Program-made: the position numbers and the translations under genes | Part shown: piece after piece, positions 16,663 through 24,930 of the stretch | Layout of the letters: the number at the start of each line of letters is the position of its first letter | Numbering within the stretch: the first letter of the stretch is position 1 | Origin: Nocardioides daedukensis | Lineage (GTDB): Bacteria; Actinomycetota; Actinomycetes; Propionibacteriales; Nocardioidaceae | Assembly (NCBI RefSeq): GCF_013408415.1 | Contig: NZ_JACCAA010000001.1 | Span: forward strand, 2,418,001 to 2,482,000 | Direction: 5' to 3' | DNA length: 64,000 nt | The notes under the pieces: model-generated | What the model was told of the DNA's origin: nothing | Seen by the model: only the letters and a program-made list of their open reading frames with translations | The model's database searches: none

Positions 16663-17259
16663 TCAGCAGGACAGGACGCCGCGAAGGGTGTCGAACGCCT
16701 CGAAGTAGGCGGCGTCCAGCTCGCGGCGGCCCGTGGTGTCGGACAAGACGTCCTCGAGGGCGACGTCGAAGAGGCACGCCAGGACGTTGATCAGGATCCG
16801 CGCCCGATGCCTGCCGAAGTCCTGTCCCTCGCGGTCGAGGATCAGGTCGGTGAACAGCTCGGTCACTGCGTGGAATCGTTCGTGCACCGCCAGCAGGAGG
16901 CGGGGGTTGGTCTTGAAGATGCGTCGGGCGACCAGGGCCTCGTCGCGGTCGAAGCCCTTGATGTCGACCATTGCGGCGATCAGGACCTTGATGTCGGCGA
17001 TGAAGTCGCCGTTCGGCCCACCCGCCCGGAACGTCTCGATGACCTGGTCCGGAAGCTCGGGGCCGGGGCCGAGTACGGCGTCCAACTTGCCGGGGAAGTA
17101 GTTGAACAGGGTCCGGCGCGAGACCTGGGCAGCCTCGGCGAGCTCGTCCATCGTGAAGCCGTCGAAGCCGCGCTGATCGGTGAGTTTCTGGGCGCAGATG
17201 GTGATGCGGTGGGTCGTGGAGACCTTCCGCTTCTCGAGCGTGTTTGCACTTTCACTCAC
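16663..17259 (-). CDS. TetR-family repressor of the adjacent MMPL transporter
   Basis: 198 residues. The helix-turn-helix spans about residues 25-65 (GFDGFTMDELAEAAQVSRRT, then LFNYFPGKLDAV). The C-terminal ligand domain is not assignable. The GTG at 17259 is followed by an in-frame start of the domain at normal distance. Palindromes of the AAGTGCA/TGCACTT type lie immediately upstream (17245-17301), overlapping the start region, which indicates autoregulation. The downstream MMPL gene is in the same transcript. Confidence 0.88.
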   Translation of the reverse strand: MSESANTLEKRKVSTTHRITICAQKLTDQRGFDGFTMDELAEAAQVSRRTLFNYFPGKLDAVLGPGPELPDQVIETFRAGGPNGDFIADIKVLIAAMVDIKGFDRDEALVARRIFKTNPRLLLAVHERFHAVTELFTDLILDREGQDFGRHRARILINVLACLFDVALEDVLSDTTGRRELDAAYFEAFDTLRGVLSC

Positions 17260-17301
17260 GAAGTGCAGTTTTGCACTTGCTCCAAGAGAGTGCAATTGCA
17301 C
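17245..17301. promoter_or_regulatory. Cluster of TetR operator palindromes
   Basis: TGCACTT at 17245 pairs with AAGTGCA at 17261; AAGTGCA (17261-17267) also pairs with TGCACTT (17272-17278) across 4 bases; GTGCAATTGCAC (17290-17301) is a perfect 12-bp palindrome. All lie at or just upstream of the TetR start (17259), in the gap shared with cstA. Autorepressor binding is inferred. Confidence 0.55.
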
Positions 17302-17441
17302 GGCTGTGTGACCCTGCTCTCGCGTGGCACCCGCCCGATGTCCTCTCTTGCGGGTCTCTTGTGCCGACCACACCCCCTGCGAGAGATTGGTGACGGTCCG
17401 TGACCTTGGGCCGACTCTCGGGACGACGAAAGACGCGCGAC

Positions 17442-19532
17442 ATGACGATGCATCAGGAATCCACCCGCAAGCTCGACCCGAAGTCGACCGCGATCTGGGT
17501 CGCGGTGGCGGTCGTCGGCGCGGTCTGCTGGTCGGTCCTCGCCCTGTCACGCGGCGAGGAGGTCTCGGCGCTGTGGATCCTGTTCGCGGCGCTCTCGTCC
17601 TATGCGATCGGCTACCGGTTCTACGGCCGCTTCATCGCCCGACGAGTCCTCGAGCTGGATGACACCCGAGCCACTCCCGCCGAGCGCCTCGAGGACGGCG
17701 TCGACTTCGAACCGACCGACAAGCGGGTGCTCTTCGGCCACCACTTCGCCGCCATCGCCGGTGCCGGCCCACTGGTCGGACCGGTGCTCGCCGCCCAGAT
17801 GGGCTATCTGCCAGGGACGATCTGGATCATCGTTGGGGTGCTCCTGGCGGGCGCCGTACAGGACATGGTCATCCTCTTCTTCTCGATGCGTCGCGACGGC
17901 AAGTCGCTGGGCCAGATGGTCCGCGAGGAGATCGGCGTGGTCGGCGGCATCGCCGCACTGATCGCCGTCTTCGCGATCATGATCATCATCCTGGCCGTGC
18001 TCGCACTGGTCGTCGTCAACGCCCTGGCCGAGTCCCCGTGGGGCGTCTACTCCATCGGCCTGACCATCCCGATCGCGCTGTTCATGGGCTTCTACCTGCG
18101 CCACTTCCGCCCGGGCCGGGTGCTCGAGGTGACGATGATCGGCGTCGTACTGCTCCTGCTCGCGATCTTCACCGGGCAGTACGTCGAGGAGATGGGCCTG
18201 GGCGGTGCGCTCACCCTCGACAAGGAGACGTTGACGCTCTGCCTGATCGGTTATGGCTTCGTCGCCTCGATCCTGCCGGTGTGGATGCTGCTCACCCCGC
18301 GTGACTATCTCTCCACGTTCATGAAGATCGGCGTGATCGTGCTGCTCGCGATCGGGCTGATCCTCGCCGCGCCGACCCTCTCGGCACCGGCCGTCTCCGA
18401 CTTCGCGACCAGCGGCGAGGGGCCGGTCTTCGCCGGGAAGCTGTTCCCGTTCGTCTTCATCACCATCGCCTGTGGGGCGCTGTCCGGCTTCCACGCCCTG
18501 ATCTCGTCTGGCACGACTCCCAAGATGGTGAAGAAGGAGTCGCACGTCCTGCCGATCGGCTACGGCGGGATGTTGATGGAGTCGTTCGTCGCCATCTCGG
18601 CGCTGATCGCGGCCTGCGTGATCGACCAAGGTCTCTACTTCGCGATGAACGCCCCGGCCGGCGCCACCGGGGGCAACCCGGAGGCAGCGGCCGAGTTTGT
18701 CCGCACCCTGGGCTTCACGATCAGTCCCGGAGACCTGTCTGCCGCGGCGGCCGCGGTGGAGGAGTCATCACTGATCTCCCGCACCGGTGGCGCGCCCACC
18801 CTGGCGGTGGGGATCTCGCAGATCCTGCACGAGGCGTTCGGCGGCAACCTGGCCGCTTTCTGGTACCACTTCGCGATCATGTTCGAGGCGCTGTTCATCC
18901 TTACCGCGGTCGACGCCGGCACCCGTGTCGGCCGGTTCATGCTGCAGGACACCGTCGGCAACTTCTGGCCGAAGTTCGGAGACGTCTCCTGGAAGCCGGC
19001 GGCCTGGTCGGCCAGTGCCGTGGTGGTCGGCCTGTGGGGCTACATGCTCTATGTCGGGGTGACCGATCCGCTCGGTGGCATCAACCAGCTCTTCCCGCTC
19101 TTCGGCATCGCCAACCAGCTGCTCGCGGCCATCGCGCTGACCCTGGCCGTGACCCTGCTGATCAAGCACGGCAAGGCGAAGTGGGCCTGGGTGCCGGGGA
19201 TCGGTCTGGCTTGGGACCTGATCGTCACGATGACGGCCAGCTGGCAGAAGGTGTTCAGTGACGATCCGCGGATCGGCTACTTCCAGCAGGCCTCGGACTA
19301 TCGCGCCGCCCGCGACGCCGGGGAGGTGCTCGCGCCGGCCACGAACGCCGACCAGATGGACCAGGTGATCAACAACTCGATCCTCAACGGCTCACTGCAG
19401 GCGGCCTTCGCGCTGCTGGTGATCGTGGTCGTGCTCAACGCCGCGGTGGTGGTGGTCCGGACCCTGCGAACCGGTGGCGCCGTGCCCACGACCGAGACGC
19501 CGAAGGTCACCTCGGAGCTGGTTGACGCATGA
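17442..19532 (+). CDS. cstA: CstA-family carbon starvation transporter
   Basis: 696 residues, close to the E. coli protein's 701, with about 16-18 membrane helices. GYRFYGRFIARRVLELDD, HHFAAIAGAGPLVGPVLAAQ, GVLLAGAVQDMVILFFSMRR, CGALSGFHALISSGTTPK and NQLFPLFGIANQLLAAIAL are strongly conserved CstA segments. Family members import pyruvate and, by older reports, peptides. The ATG at 17442 gives the family length; a GTG at 17400 is possible. Its stop overlaps the following small gene by 4 bp. It shares its upstream region with the divergent TetR gene and so may feel that repressor. Confidence 0.9.
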   Translation: MTMHQESTRKLDPKSTAIWVAVAVVGAVCWSVLALSRGEEVSALWILFAALSSYAIGYRFYGRFIARRVLELDDTRATPAERLEDGVDFEPTDKRVLFGHHFAAIAGAGPLVGPVLAAQMGYLPGTIWIIVGVLLAGAVQDMVILFFSMRRDGKSLGQMVREEIGVVGGIAALIAVFAIMIIILAVLALVVVNALAESPWGVYSIGLTIPIALFMGFYLRHFRPGRVLEVTMIGVVLLLLAIFTGQYVEEMGLGGALTLDKETLTLCLIGYGFVASILPVWMLLTPRDYLSTFMKIGVIVLLAIGLILAAPTLSAPAVSDFATSGEGPVFAGKLFPFVFITIACGALSGFHALISSGTTPKMVKKESHVLPIGYGGMLMESFVAISALIAACVIDQGLYFAMNAPAGATGGNPEAAAEFVRTLGFTISPGDLSAAAAAVEESSLISRTGGAPTLAVGISQILHEAFGGNLAAFWYHFAIMFEALFILTAVDAGTRVGRFMLQDTVGNFWPKFGDVSWKPAAWSASAVVVGLWGYMLYVGVTDPLGGINQLFPLFGIANQLLAAIALTLAVTLLIKHGKAKWAWVPGIGLAWDLIVTMTASWQKVFSDDPRIGYFQQASDYRAARDAGEVLAPATNADQMDQVINNSILNGSLQAAFALLVIVVVLNAAVVVVRTLRTGGAVPTTETPKVTSELVDA

Positions 19533-19702
19533 GGCTCTTCGACGAGGTGAGACGTCTGTGGCGCGAGGCGTCGGGCCAGGAGCGCTGGGAGCGGTACGTC
19601 GTACGCTCGCGCGCCGCAGGCCTGGAGCCGATGTCGCGGCGGGACTGGGAGCGACGCCGCAGCGATCATCGCGACGCGCACCCCGAGGGGCGCTGCTGCT
19701 GA
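19529..19702 (+). CDS. YbdD/YjiX-type small partner of CstA
   Basis: 57 residues (MRLFDEVRRLWREASGQERW, ending GRCC). The short length, the aromatic ERYVVR segment, the central MSRRDW and the C-terminal Cys-Cys match the YbdD/YjiX family. Those genes follow cstA or btsT, and in E. coli YbdD is needed for CstA-mediated pyruvate uptake. The ATG overlaps the cstA stop by 4 bp. It is too short for many gene callers. Confidence 0.75.
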   Translation: MRLFDEVRRLWREASGQERWERYVVRSRAAGLEPMSRRDWERRRSDHRDAHPEGRCC

Positions 19703-19790
19703 GCTGCCCGGTTGAGTGGTTGAGGTCGCTGGTTGAGGTGGTTGGCCGAGTGACTTGCTGGTAACCCGCTGCCGGGAGGAAGGTTGGGAC

Positions 19791-21173
19791 ATGGCCGCCA
19801 CACCGTCGTCGTACTCGATCACCATGCGCCTCTACACCGCGCCCGACCACGGAGTCGTCGGCACCGTCGCCACCGGACTGGCCGAGGCCGGCGGGATCGT
19901 GACCGCCATCGACGTCGCCGAGTCCAGCCACGACCGCCTGGTCGTCGACGTCACCTGCTCGGCCTCCGACGAGGACCACTCCAAGGCCCTGGTCAGGGTG
20001 GTCCGCGGGATCCCCGGCGTCGAGGTGCACAAGGTCTCCGACCGCACCTTCCTGATCCACCTCGGCGGCAAGATCGAGGTCAGCTCCAAGGTCCCGCTGA
20101 AGACGCGCGACGACCTGTCGATGGCCTACACCCCAGGTGTGGGGCGGGTGTCGATGGCGATCCACGAGAACCCCGAGGACGTGTCTCGGCTGACGATCAA
20201 GGGCAACTCGGTCGCCGTGGTCACCGACGGCTCCGCGGTCCTGGGCCTGGGCAACATCGGTCCGGGCGCCGCGCTGCCGGTGATGGAGGGCAAGGCGGCG
20301 CTGTTCAAGAAGTTCGCCAACATCGACGCCTGGCCGATCTGCCTGGCCAGCCAGGACACCGACGAGATCGTCAGGGCCGTCGAGATGATCGCCCCCGGCT
20401 TCGGTGGGATCAACCTCGAGGACATCGCCGCGCCGCGTTGCTTCGAGATCGAGGCCCGGCTGCGCGAGTCCCTCGACATCCCGGTCTTCCACGACGACCA
20501 GCACGGCACCGCGATCGTCGTACTCGCAGCCCTGACCAACGCGCTCCGGGTGGTCGGCAAGGAGATCGCCGACATCCGCATCGTCGTGGCGGGTGGTGGT
20601 GCCGCGGGATCCGCGATCACCGCGCTGCTGCTCGCCGGCGGCGCCAAGGACGTCGTGGTCTGGGACCGCGAGGGCCTGCTTTGTTCGGACAACACCGAGC
20701 TGGCCGCGGCCAAGCTCGACCTGGCCCGCCGTACCAACCCGAACCTGCGTCGTGGTGGCCTGCAGGAGGGTCTGGAAGGCGCGGACGTCTTCATCGGCGT
20801 CTCCGGGCCGGGCGTGCTCAAGCCCGAGTGGATCTCCACGATGGCCGAGGGCTCGATCGTCTTCGCACTGGCCAACCCGGATCCCGAGGTCGACCCTGCC
20901 GAGGCGTCGAAGTACGCCGCCGTGGTGGCATCGGGCCGCTCGGACTACCCGAACCAGATCAACAACGTACTCGCCTTCCCCGGTGTCTTCCGGGGCCTGC
21001 TCGACGCCCGCGCCAGCGAGGTCACGATGGATATGCTGCTCCGTGCGGCCGAGGCGATCGCGCACGTGGTCACTGACGACGAGTTGCACCCGAGCTTCAT
21101 CATCCCGAGCGTCTTCCACCCTGACGTACCGAAGGCTGTTGCCGCCGCGATCAGCGGCAAGCCGCGCGACTGA
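19791..21173 (+). CDS. NAD-dependent malic enzyme with N-terminal ACT domain
   Basis: 460 residues. It decarboxylates malate to pyruvate, linking the TCA cycle to pyruvate metabolism. Residues about 10-85 form an ACT-like regulatory domain (DHGVVGTVATGLAEAGGIVT). The catalytic malic domain has MAYTPGVGRVSM and FHDDQHGTAIVVLAALTNAL, and the NAD-binding fold has IVVAGGGAAGSAITALLLAG near residue 264. GGAGGAAGG at 19775-19783 lies 7 bases before the ATG. It follows cstA, a likely pyruvate importer, so both genes act at the pyruvate node. The 88-bp gap upstream contains four GGTTGAG-like heptamers of unknown meaning. Confidence 0.92.
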   Translation: MAATPSSYSITMRLYTAPDHGVVGTVATGLAEAGGIVTAIDVAESSHDRLVVDVTCSASDEDHSKALVRVVRGIPGVEVHKVSDRTFLIHLGGKIEVSSKVPLKTRDDLSMAYTPGVGRVSMAIHENPEDVSRLTIKGNSVAVVTDGSAVLGLGNIGPGAALPVMEGKAALFKKFANIDAWPICLASQDTDEIVRAVEMIAPGFGGINLEDIAAPRCFEIEARLRESLDIPVFHDDQHGTAIVVLAALTNALRVVGKEIADIRIVVAGGGAAGSAITALLLAGGAKDVVVWDREGLLCSDNTELAAAKLDLARRTNPNLRRGGLQEGLEGADVFIGVSGPGVLKPEWISTMAEGSIVFALANPDPEVDPAEASKYAAVVASGRSDYPNQINNVLAFPGVFRGLLDARASEVTMDMLLRAAEAIAHVVTDDELHPSFIIPSVFHPDVPKAVAAAISGKPRD

Positions 21174-21182
21174 CGCGTCGCG

Positions 21183-21332
21183 GGTAACTGATGCGTTGGG
21201 GCTGGGCGCTGGGGTAACTGATGGTTTGGGGGCGAGCGCGCCGGTAACTGATGGTTTGGGGGCGGGATCGACGGGTTTTGGACCCGCAACACATCAGTTA
21301 GTCACCCCCGAGCTCCCAACCCATCAGTTGCC
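21183..21332. repeat. Mirrored intergenic array with 30-bp period
   Basis: GGTAACTGATG recurs at 21183, 21213 and 21243, exactly 30 bp apart and each followed by a G-rich TTGGGG stretch. Inverted copies (CATCAGTTA, CATCAGTTG) begin at 21292 and 21322, also 30 bp apart. It fills the gap between converging malic enzyme and MMPL genes. The TGA stop of the latter (21324-21326) lies inside the last inverted unit. Same architecture, different sequence, as the 22-bp arrays at 59.4 and 62.7 kb. Confidence 0.85.
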
Positions 21333-23324
21333 GACTGGCTCCTGAGCAATCTTCGCGGTCACCTTTCGCGGCCACCAGAACCGGTCGCCGAGCTGCAGGG
21401 CCAGCGCCGGGACCAGCACCGTACGCACGAGCAGCGTGTCGAGCAGGACACCGATGCAGATCACCACGCCCAGCTGGGCCAGCACCACCAGCGGCAGCAC
21501 CCCGAGCACGGCGAAGACGGCAGCGAGCAGGATGCCGGCACTGGTGATCACACCGCCGGTGGCGGCGAGCGCGCGCAGCATCCCTTCGCGGGTGCCGTGC
21601 GTCAGCGCTTCCTCGCGCGCCCTGGTGACCAGGAAGATGTTGTAGTCGACGCCCAGCGCGACCAGGAACAGGAACCCGAACAGCGGCACGTCCACGTCCA
21701 GCGCGTCGAAGCCGAGCACGCCGGTGAACAGCCACCACGAGCTGCCCATCGCGGCGGCGAACGTGCCGACCACGGTCGCGACCAGGAGCAGCGGCGCGAC
21801 CACCGAGCGGAGCAGGACCAGAAGCACACCGAGCACGAGCAGCAGGATCAGCGGGAGGATCAGCGCCTGGTCCCGCTCGGCACCTTCCTGGGCATCGATC
21901 TCGGTGGCGGCGTTCCCGGTGACGTGGGTGTCCTTGAAGTCGCCGAGCCGCTCGCGCAAATCGGAGATCGCCGTGGCGGCCTTGTCGGTCGAGGGTGCCG
22001 CGTCGAGGACCACGTCGATCTGGGTGATGCCACCCGCGGAGGTTCCCGGGCGGGCCGAGGAGACGCCGCTGGTCTCCTTGATGGCGGCCACGACGTCGTC
22101 CGCGTTGTCGCGGGTGAGCACCTGGGTCGGGTTCGACGTACCGGCCGGGAACGACTCGGCCAGCCTCTCGCCGGCAGCGATCGACTCCGGGCGGTCGAGG
22201 AACTGGTCGGACTGGCGCAGGCCGGTGTCGACCTGCAGCAGTCCGGCGGCCATCACGCCGAGCACGACCAGCGCGCCGACGATGAAGGCTGCCGGTCGTC
22301 CAGCGACGGTGTTGCCGACCTTGCGCCACCAGGAGTCGGTCTCGGTGAGCACGGCGTCGCCCTCGCGGGGCACGATCGGCCAGAAGATCCAGCGGCCGAA
22401 GAGCACCAGGGTTGCCGGCAGCACCACGAGCACGAACGTCGCCGCGACCACGATGCCCACGGCGCAGGCCAGGCCCAGGCCGCGGGTGGTCGGGGTCAGC
22501 GAAAGCAGCAGGGTGAGTAGCCCGGCGACCACGGTGCCGGCGCTGGTCAGCACCGCTTCGGCCGTACGTCGTAGCGCGAGGCGCATGGCCTCGGCCCGGT
22601 CGGCGTGGGTCTTGAGCTCGTCGCGATATCGGCTGATCAGCAACAGGGCATAGTTCGTCCCTGCGCCGAAGACGAGCACCGACAGGATCCCGACCGTCGA
22701 CTCGTTCCAGGCGACGCCGAGGGTGGCCATCACCTGGGTCGCGAGCAGCGCGGCGAGCCGGTCGGCCAGGCCGACCACCAGCAGCGGCACCAGCCACAGG
22801 AACGGGCTGCGATAGGTGATCACCAACAGGATCGCGACGACCGATGCGGTGACGGCCAGGAGTCGGGTGTTCGCGCCCTGGAAGACCTGGGCCAGGTCGG
22901 CCTCGATCGCGGCGGGGCCGGTCACCTGGGCGGTGACGCCTTCGGGCACCTGCTTGTCGAGACGTTCGCGCAGGTCGGTGACGAAGGCCTCCACGTCGGT
23001 GGCCGAGGCGCCGGTGACCGGGACGATGGCGAACGCGGCCGTGCCGTCCTTGGAGAACTGCGGCGGCGGGCCCTGGGCCAGATCCTTGATCGCCGCCTGG
23101 TCCAGCTTGCCCTCGTCTGCGGTGAACAGGGCGATGGCGACCGACGAATCCTCCTCGGGCAGCTTGTCGCGCAACTCGGTGGCCAGGGTGCTGTCCGCAC
23201 CACTCGGCATGTCGTCGGTCGGTTTCTGGGTCCGCTCGCCCTCGCCGAGGACACCGAAGACGAGTCCAGCAAAGATCAGAGCCAGGAGTACGACGGCCCA
23301 GCTGCGGCGAGGGTTGGTGAGCAT
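21324..23324 (-). CDS. MMPL-family RND transporter (second copy)
   Basis: 666 residues, starting MLTNPRRSWAVVLLALIFAG. Two MMPL halves; proton-relay segments are GAGTNYALLLISRYRDELK and LGVDYNIFLVTRAREEAL. The first carries Thr-Asn-Tyr where Asp-Tyr is usual, so that site may be weakened. It belongs to the shorter actinobacterial MMPL group also found beside lipid or drug genes. No adjacent regulator is evident; the upstream gap holds two intergenic repeat units. The stop codon is embedded in the 30-bp repeat array. Confidence 0.88.
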   Translation of the reverse strand: MLTNPRRSWAVVLLALIFAGLVFGVLGEGERTQKPTDDMPSGADSTLATELRDKLPEEDSSVAIALFTADEGKLDQAAIKDLAQGPPPQFSKDGTAAFAIVPVTGASATDVEAFVTDLRERLDKQVPEGVTAQVTGPAAIEADLAQVFQGANTRLLAVTASVVAILLVITYRSPFLWLVPLLVVGLADRLAALLATQVMATLGVAWNESTVGILSVLVFGAGTNYALLLISRYRDELKTHADRAEAMRLALRRTAEAVLTSAGTVVAGLLTLLLSLTPTTRGLGLACAVGIVVAATFVLVVLPATLVLFGRWIFWPIVPREGDAVLTETDSWWRKVGNTVAGRPAAFIVGALVVLGVMAAGLLQVDTGLRQSDQFLDRPESIAAGERLAESFPAGTSNPTQVLTRDNADDVVAAIKETSGVSSARPGTSAGGITQIDVVLDAAPSTDKAATAISDLRERLGDFKDTHVTGNAATEIDAQEGAERDQALILPLILLLVLGVLLVLLRSVVAPLLLVATVVGTFAAAMGSSWWLFTGVLGFDALDVDVPLFGFLFLVALGVDYNIFLVTRAREEALTHGTREGMLRALAATGGVITSAGILLAAVFAVLGVLPLVVLAQLGVVICIGVLLDTLLVRTVLVPALALQLGDRFWWPRKVTAKIAQEPVGN

Positions 23325-23373
23325 GTGCAGAAGCGTACGCAGTGCCTCGACATGTCTCGTGACGCAGCGCGAC

Positions 23374-23427
23374 GTCAACAACTGCCGACTCGGCGGGGGC
23401 AGCGGCGTCAACAACTGCCGGGTCGGC
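23374..23427. repeat. Two direct units of the dispersed intergenic repeat
   Basis: GTCAACAACTGCCGACTCGG (23374-) and GTCAACAACTGCCGGGTCGG (23407-) are 33 bp apart in the same orientation. The second, with its following C, is identical over 21 bp to 14096-14116. They lie in the divergent gap between the MMPL gene and the MDMPI gene, so here the unit is not at gene ends. Confidence 0.8.
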
Positions 23428-23475
23428 GAGGAAATGTCGCGCGCGCAATGAGCAACGACCTGCCACGCTTGGCCC

Positions 23476-24222
23476 ATGGCCCCCACTGACCTCTCACTGG
23501 CCGATCACCTCGACGGGCTGCGCACGGCACACCTCGCCTTCGTCCGCGGCGCGGAACGGGCCGGGCTGCGCGCCGGCGTACCCACCACCCCCGACTGGAC
23601 CGTGCGCAAGCTGATCGCGCACCAGGGGATGGTGCACCGGTGGGCGACCGCGATCATCCGCGGCGAGCAGGCCGACCCGGACCGGTTGCGCGAGCAGGGA
23701 CAGGTCTCGCCGGAGCCGCTCGAGTGGCTCACTGACGGGGTCATCGACCTCGCCGCCGCGATCACCGCGGCGCCCGAGGACCTGGACGTGAGCGTCTTCC
23801 TCGCTGACGCCCCACCGGCCAAGCGCTTCTGGGTCCGGCGGCAGTGCCACGAGACGACTATCCACGCGGTCGACGCGCTCTCCGCCGCGCTGGGCCGGCA
23901 CCCGCGCGCGGCTGACACCTGGATCACCGATGACATCGCACTGGACGGGATCGATGAGCTGTTGACCGGGTTTCTGCCGCGGCCCAGGTCACGGCTGCGC
24001 AGCCAGGATCCGCTGACCATCGCGGTCTCACCCACGGGCACCGAGGCCGGTTGGGAGCTGCGGGTGGGTGTGGATGTGCCGGTGGCGGTGCGTACGTCGT
24101 CCCCTGACGGTGACATCGTGCTCGCGGGGTCCCCGGTGGCGCTCTATCTGACGTTGTGGAACCGCTCCGACGAGGTGGAGGTGCCCGAGACCTGGCAGGA
24201 TGCGGCGATCACCTGGTCCTGA
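23476..24222 (+). CDS. Maleylpyruvate isomerase family, mycothiol-dependent enzyme (DinB fold)
   Basis: 248 residues. The N-terminal four-helix DinB/MDMPI domain has three probable metal ligands: a histidine in KLIAHQGMVHRW and the Glu and His of RRQCHETTIHAVDA. A C-terminal domain of about 80 residues ends in ALYLTLWNRSDEVEVPETW, a common ending of this family. Members use mycothiol, the actinobacterial thiol, for isomerisation or detoxification; the substrate here is unknown. It stands alone, divergent from an MMPL gene. Confidence 0.85.
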   Translation: MAPTDLSLADHLDGLRTAHLAFVRGAERAGLRAGVPTTPDWTVRKLIAHQGMVHRWATAIIRGEQADPDRLREQGQVSPEPLEWLTDGVIDLAAAITAAPEDLDVSVFLADAPPAKRFWVRRQCHETTIHAVDALSAALGRHPRAADTWITDDIALDGIDELLTGFLPRPRSRLRSQDPLTIAVSPTGTEAGWELRVGVDVPVAVRTSSPDGDIVLAGSPVALYLTLWNRSDEVEVPETWQDAAITWS

Positions 24223-24237
24223 CCGGCGGAATCGTCG

Positions 24238-24762
24238 TCAGCGCCACATGCTCAGTCGATCCAGGGCTTGGGGGCCTTCTGTCTGAGTGGGCACCCCTGG
24301 CGCAGGAGCCTCAATCCGGGAACTCCACTCGACGAAGACCAACACAAGCACCACGAACGAAGCCAGGATGCCTGCGGCAACGAGGCCGCGGCGCCGGGCT
24401 GGGAGCAGCAAGATCCCTGCGGCCAGGAGCACCCCACCAGCGAGGACGCTGGCTCCGACGTACAGCTGTGCCTTGTCGACACACTTCCGGTCAATGGCGT
24501 CCTGGTTGATAGGGACTTCGCCACCCATGAAGCCATCGCCTTTGATGAACGCGACGTCATAGGCGGAGCCACAACTGGCAGCAGGGAAGCCATCGACATT
24601 GGGCTCGTCCACCTCGAGGTCAGCAGTGAAGAGGACGGTGAAGACCACCACGGCGGCGAGGATGAGCCCCAGGCCGAGGCGTCTGGAGCGGTAGCGCGGA
24701 CGAGAGCGCAACGGCCGGATCGAGGTCTCATCGCCCCGGTTCAAATCCAATGTCTTTCCCAT
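24238..24762 (-). CDS. Membrane protein of unknown function
   Basis: 174 residues: a basic N-terminus, a helix (LGLGLILAAVVVFTVLFTAD), an extracytoplasmic loop of about 55 residues with two cysteines (ASCGSAYD and DRKCVDKA) that could form a disulfide, then two further helices (LYVGASVLAGGVLLAAGILL and VAAGILASFVVLVLVFVEW). No family is recognised. It converges on the MDMPI gene and diverges from the alkane-oxidation operon. Confidence 0.65.
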   Translation of the reverse strand: MGKTLDLNRGDETSIRPLRSRPRYRSRRLGLGLILAAVVVFTVLFTADLEVDEPNVDGFPAASCGSAYDVAFIKGDGFMGGEVPINQDAIDRKCVDKAQLYVGASVLAGGVLLAAGILLLPARRRGLVAAGILASFVVLVLVFVEWSSRIEAPAPGVPTQTEGPQALDRLSMWR

Positions 24763-24849
24763 GGTCCCCGAACTCTGACAGGCGAGACTGAGCCGCGTGG
24801 TCGTTTCTGGCGGAACGGCCACGCCTCAGAGGGGGTTGACAGGCCTCTG

Positions 24850-24874
24850 TTTACAATTCATGCTTGTTTGTAAA
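24850..24874. promoter_or_regulatory. Candidate operator upstream of the alkane-hydroxylase operon
   Basis: TTTACAA (24850-24856) and TTGTAAA (24868-24874) form an inverted repeat with an 11-base spacer, 57-81 bp before the alkB start. It lies just downstream of a TTGACA box (24836-24841). The TetR gene at the end of the operon is the likely binder, as AlkX does in other actinobacteria; this is inferred. Confidence 0.45.
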
Positions 24875-24930
24875 GGGACGCCTGTCACACCCATCCGCTT
24901 CAACGGCGTCCGCTTCCGAGGAGGATCGCC

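Noticed and set aside
19703..19790. GGTTGAG heptamer repeats before the malic enzyme gene as an operator array
   Set aside because: Spacing is irregular (8, 13 and 9 bp) and there is no dyad; noted only as a curiosity.
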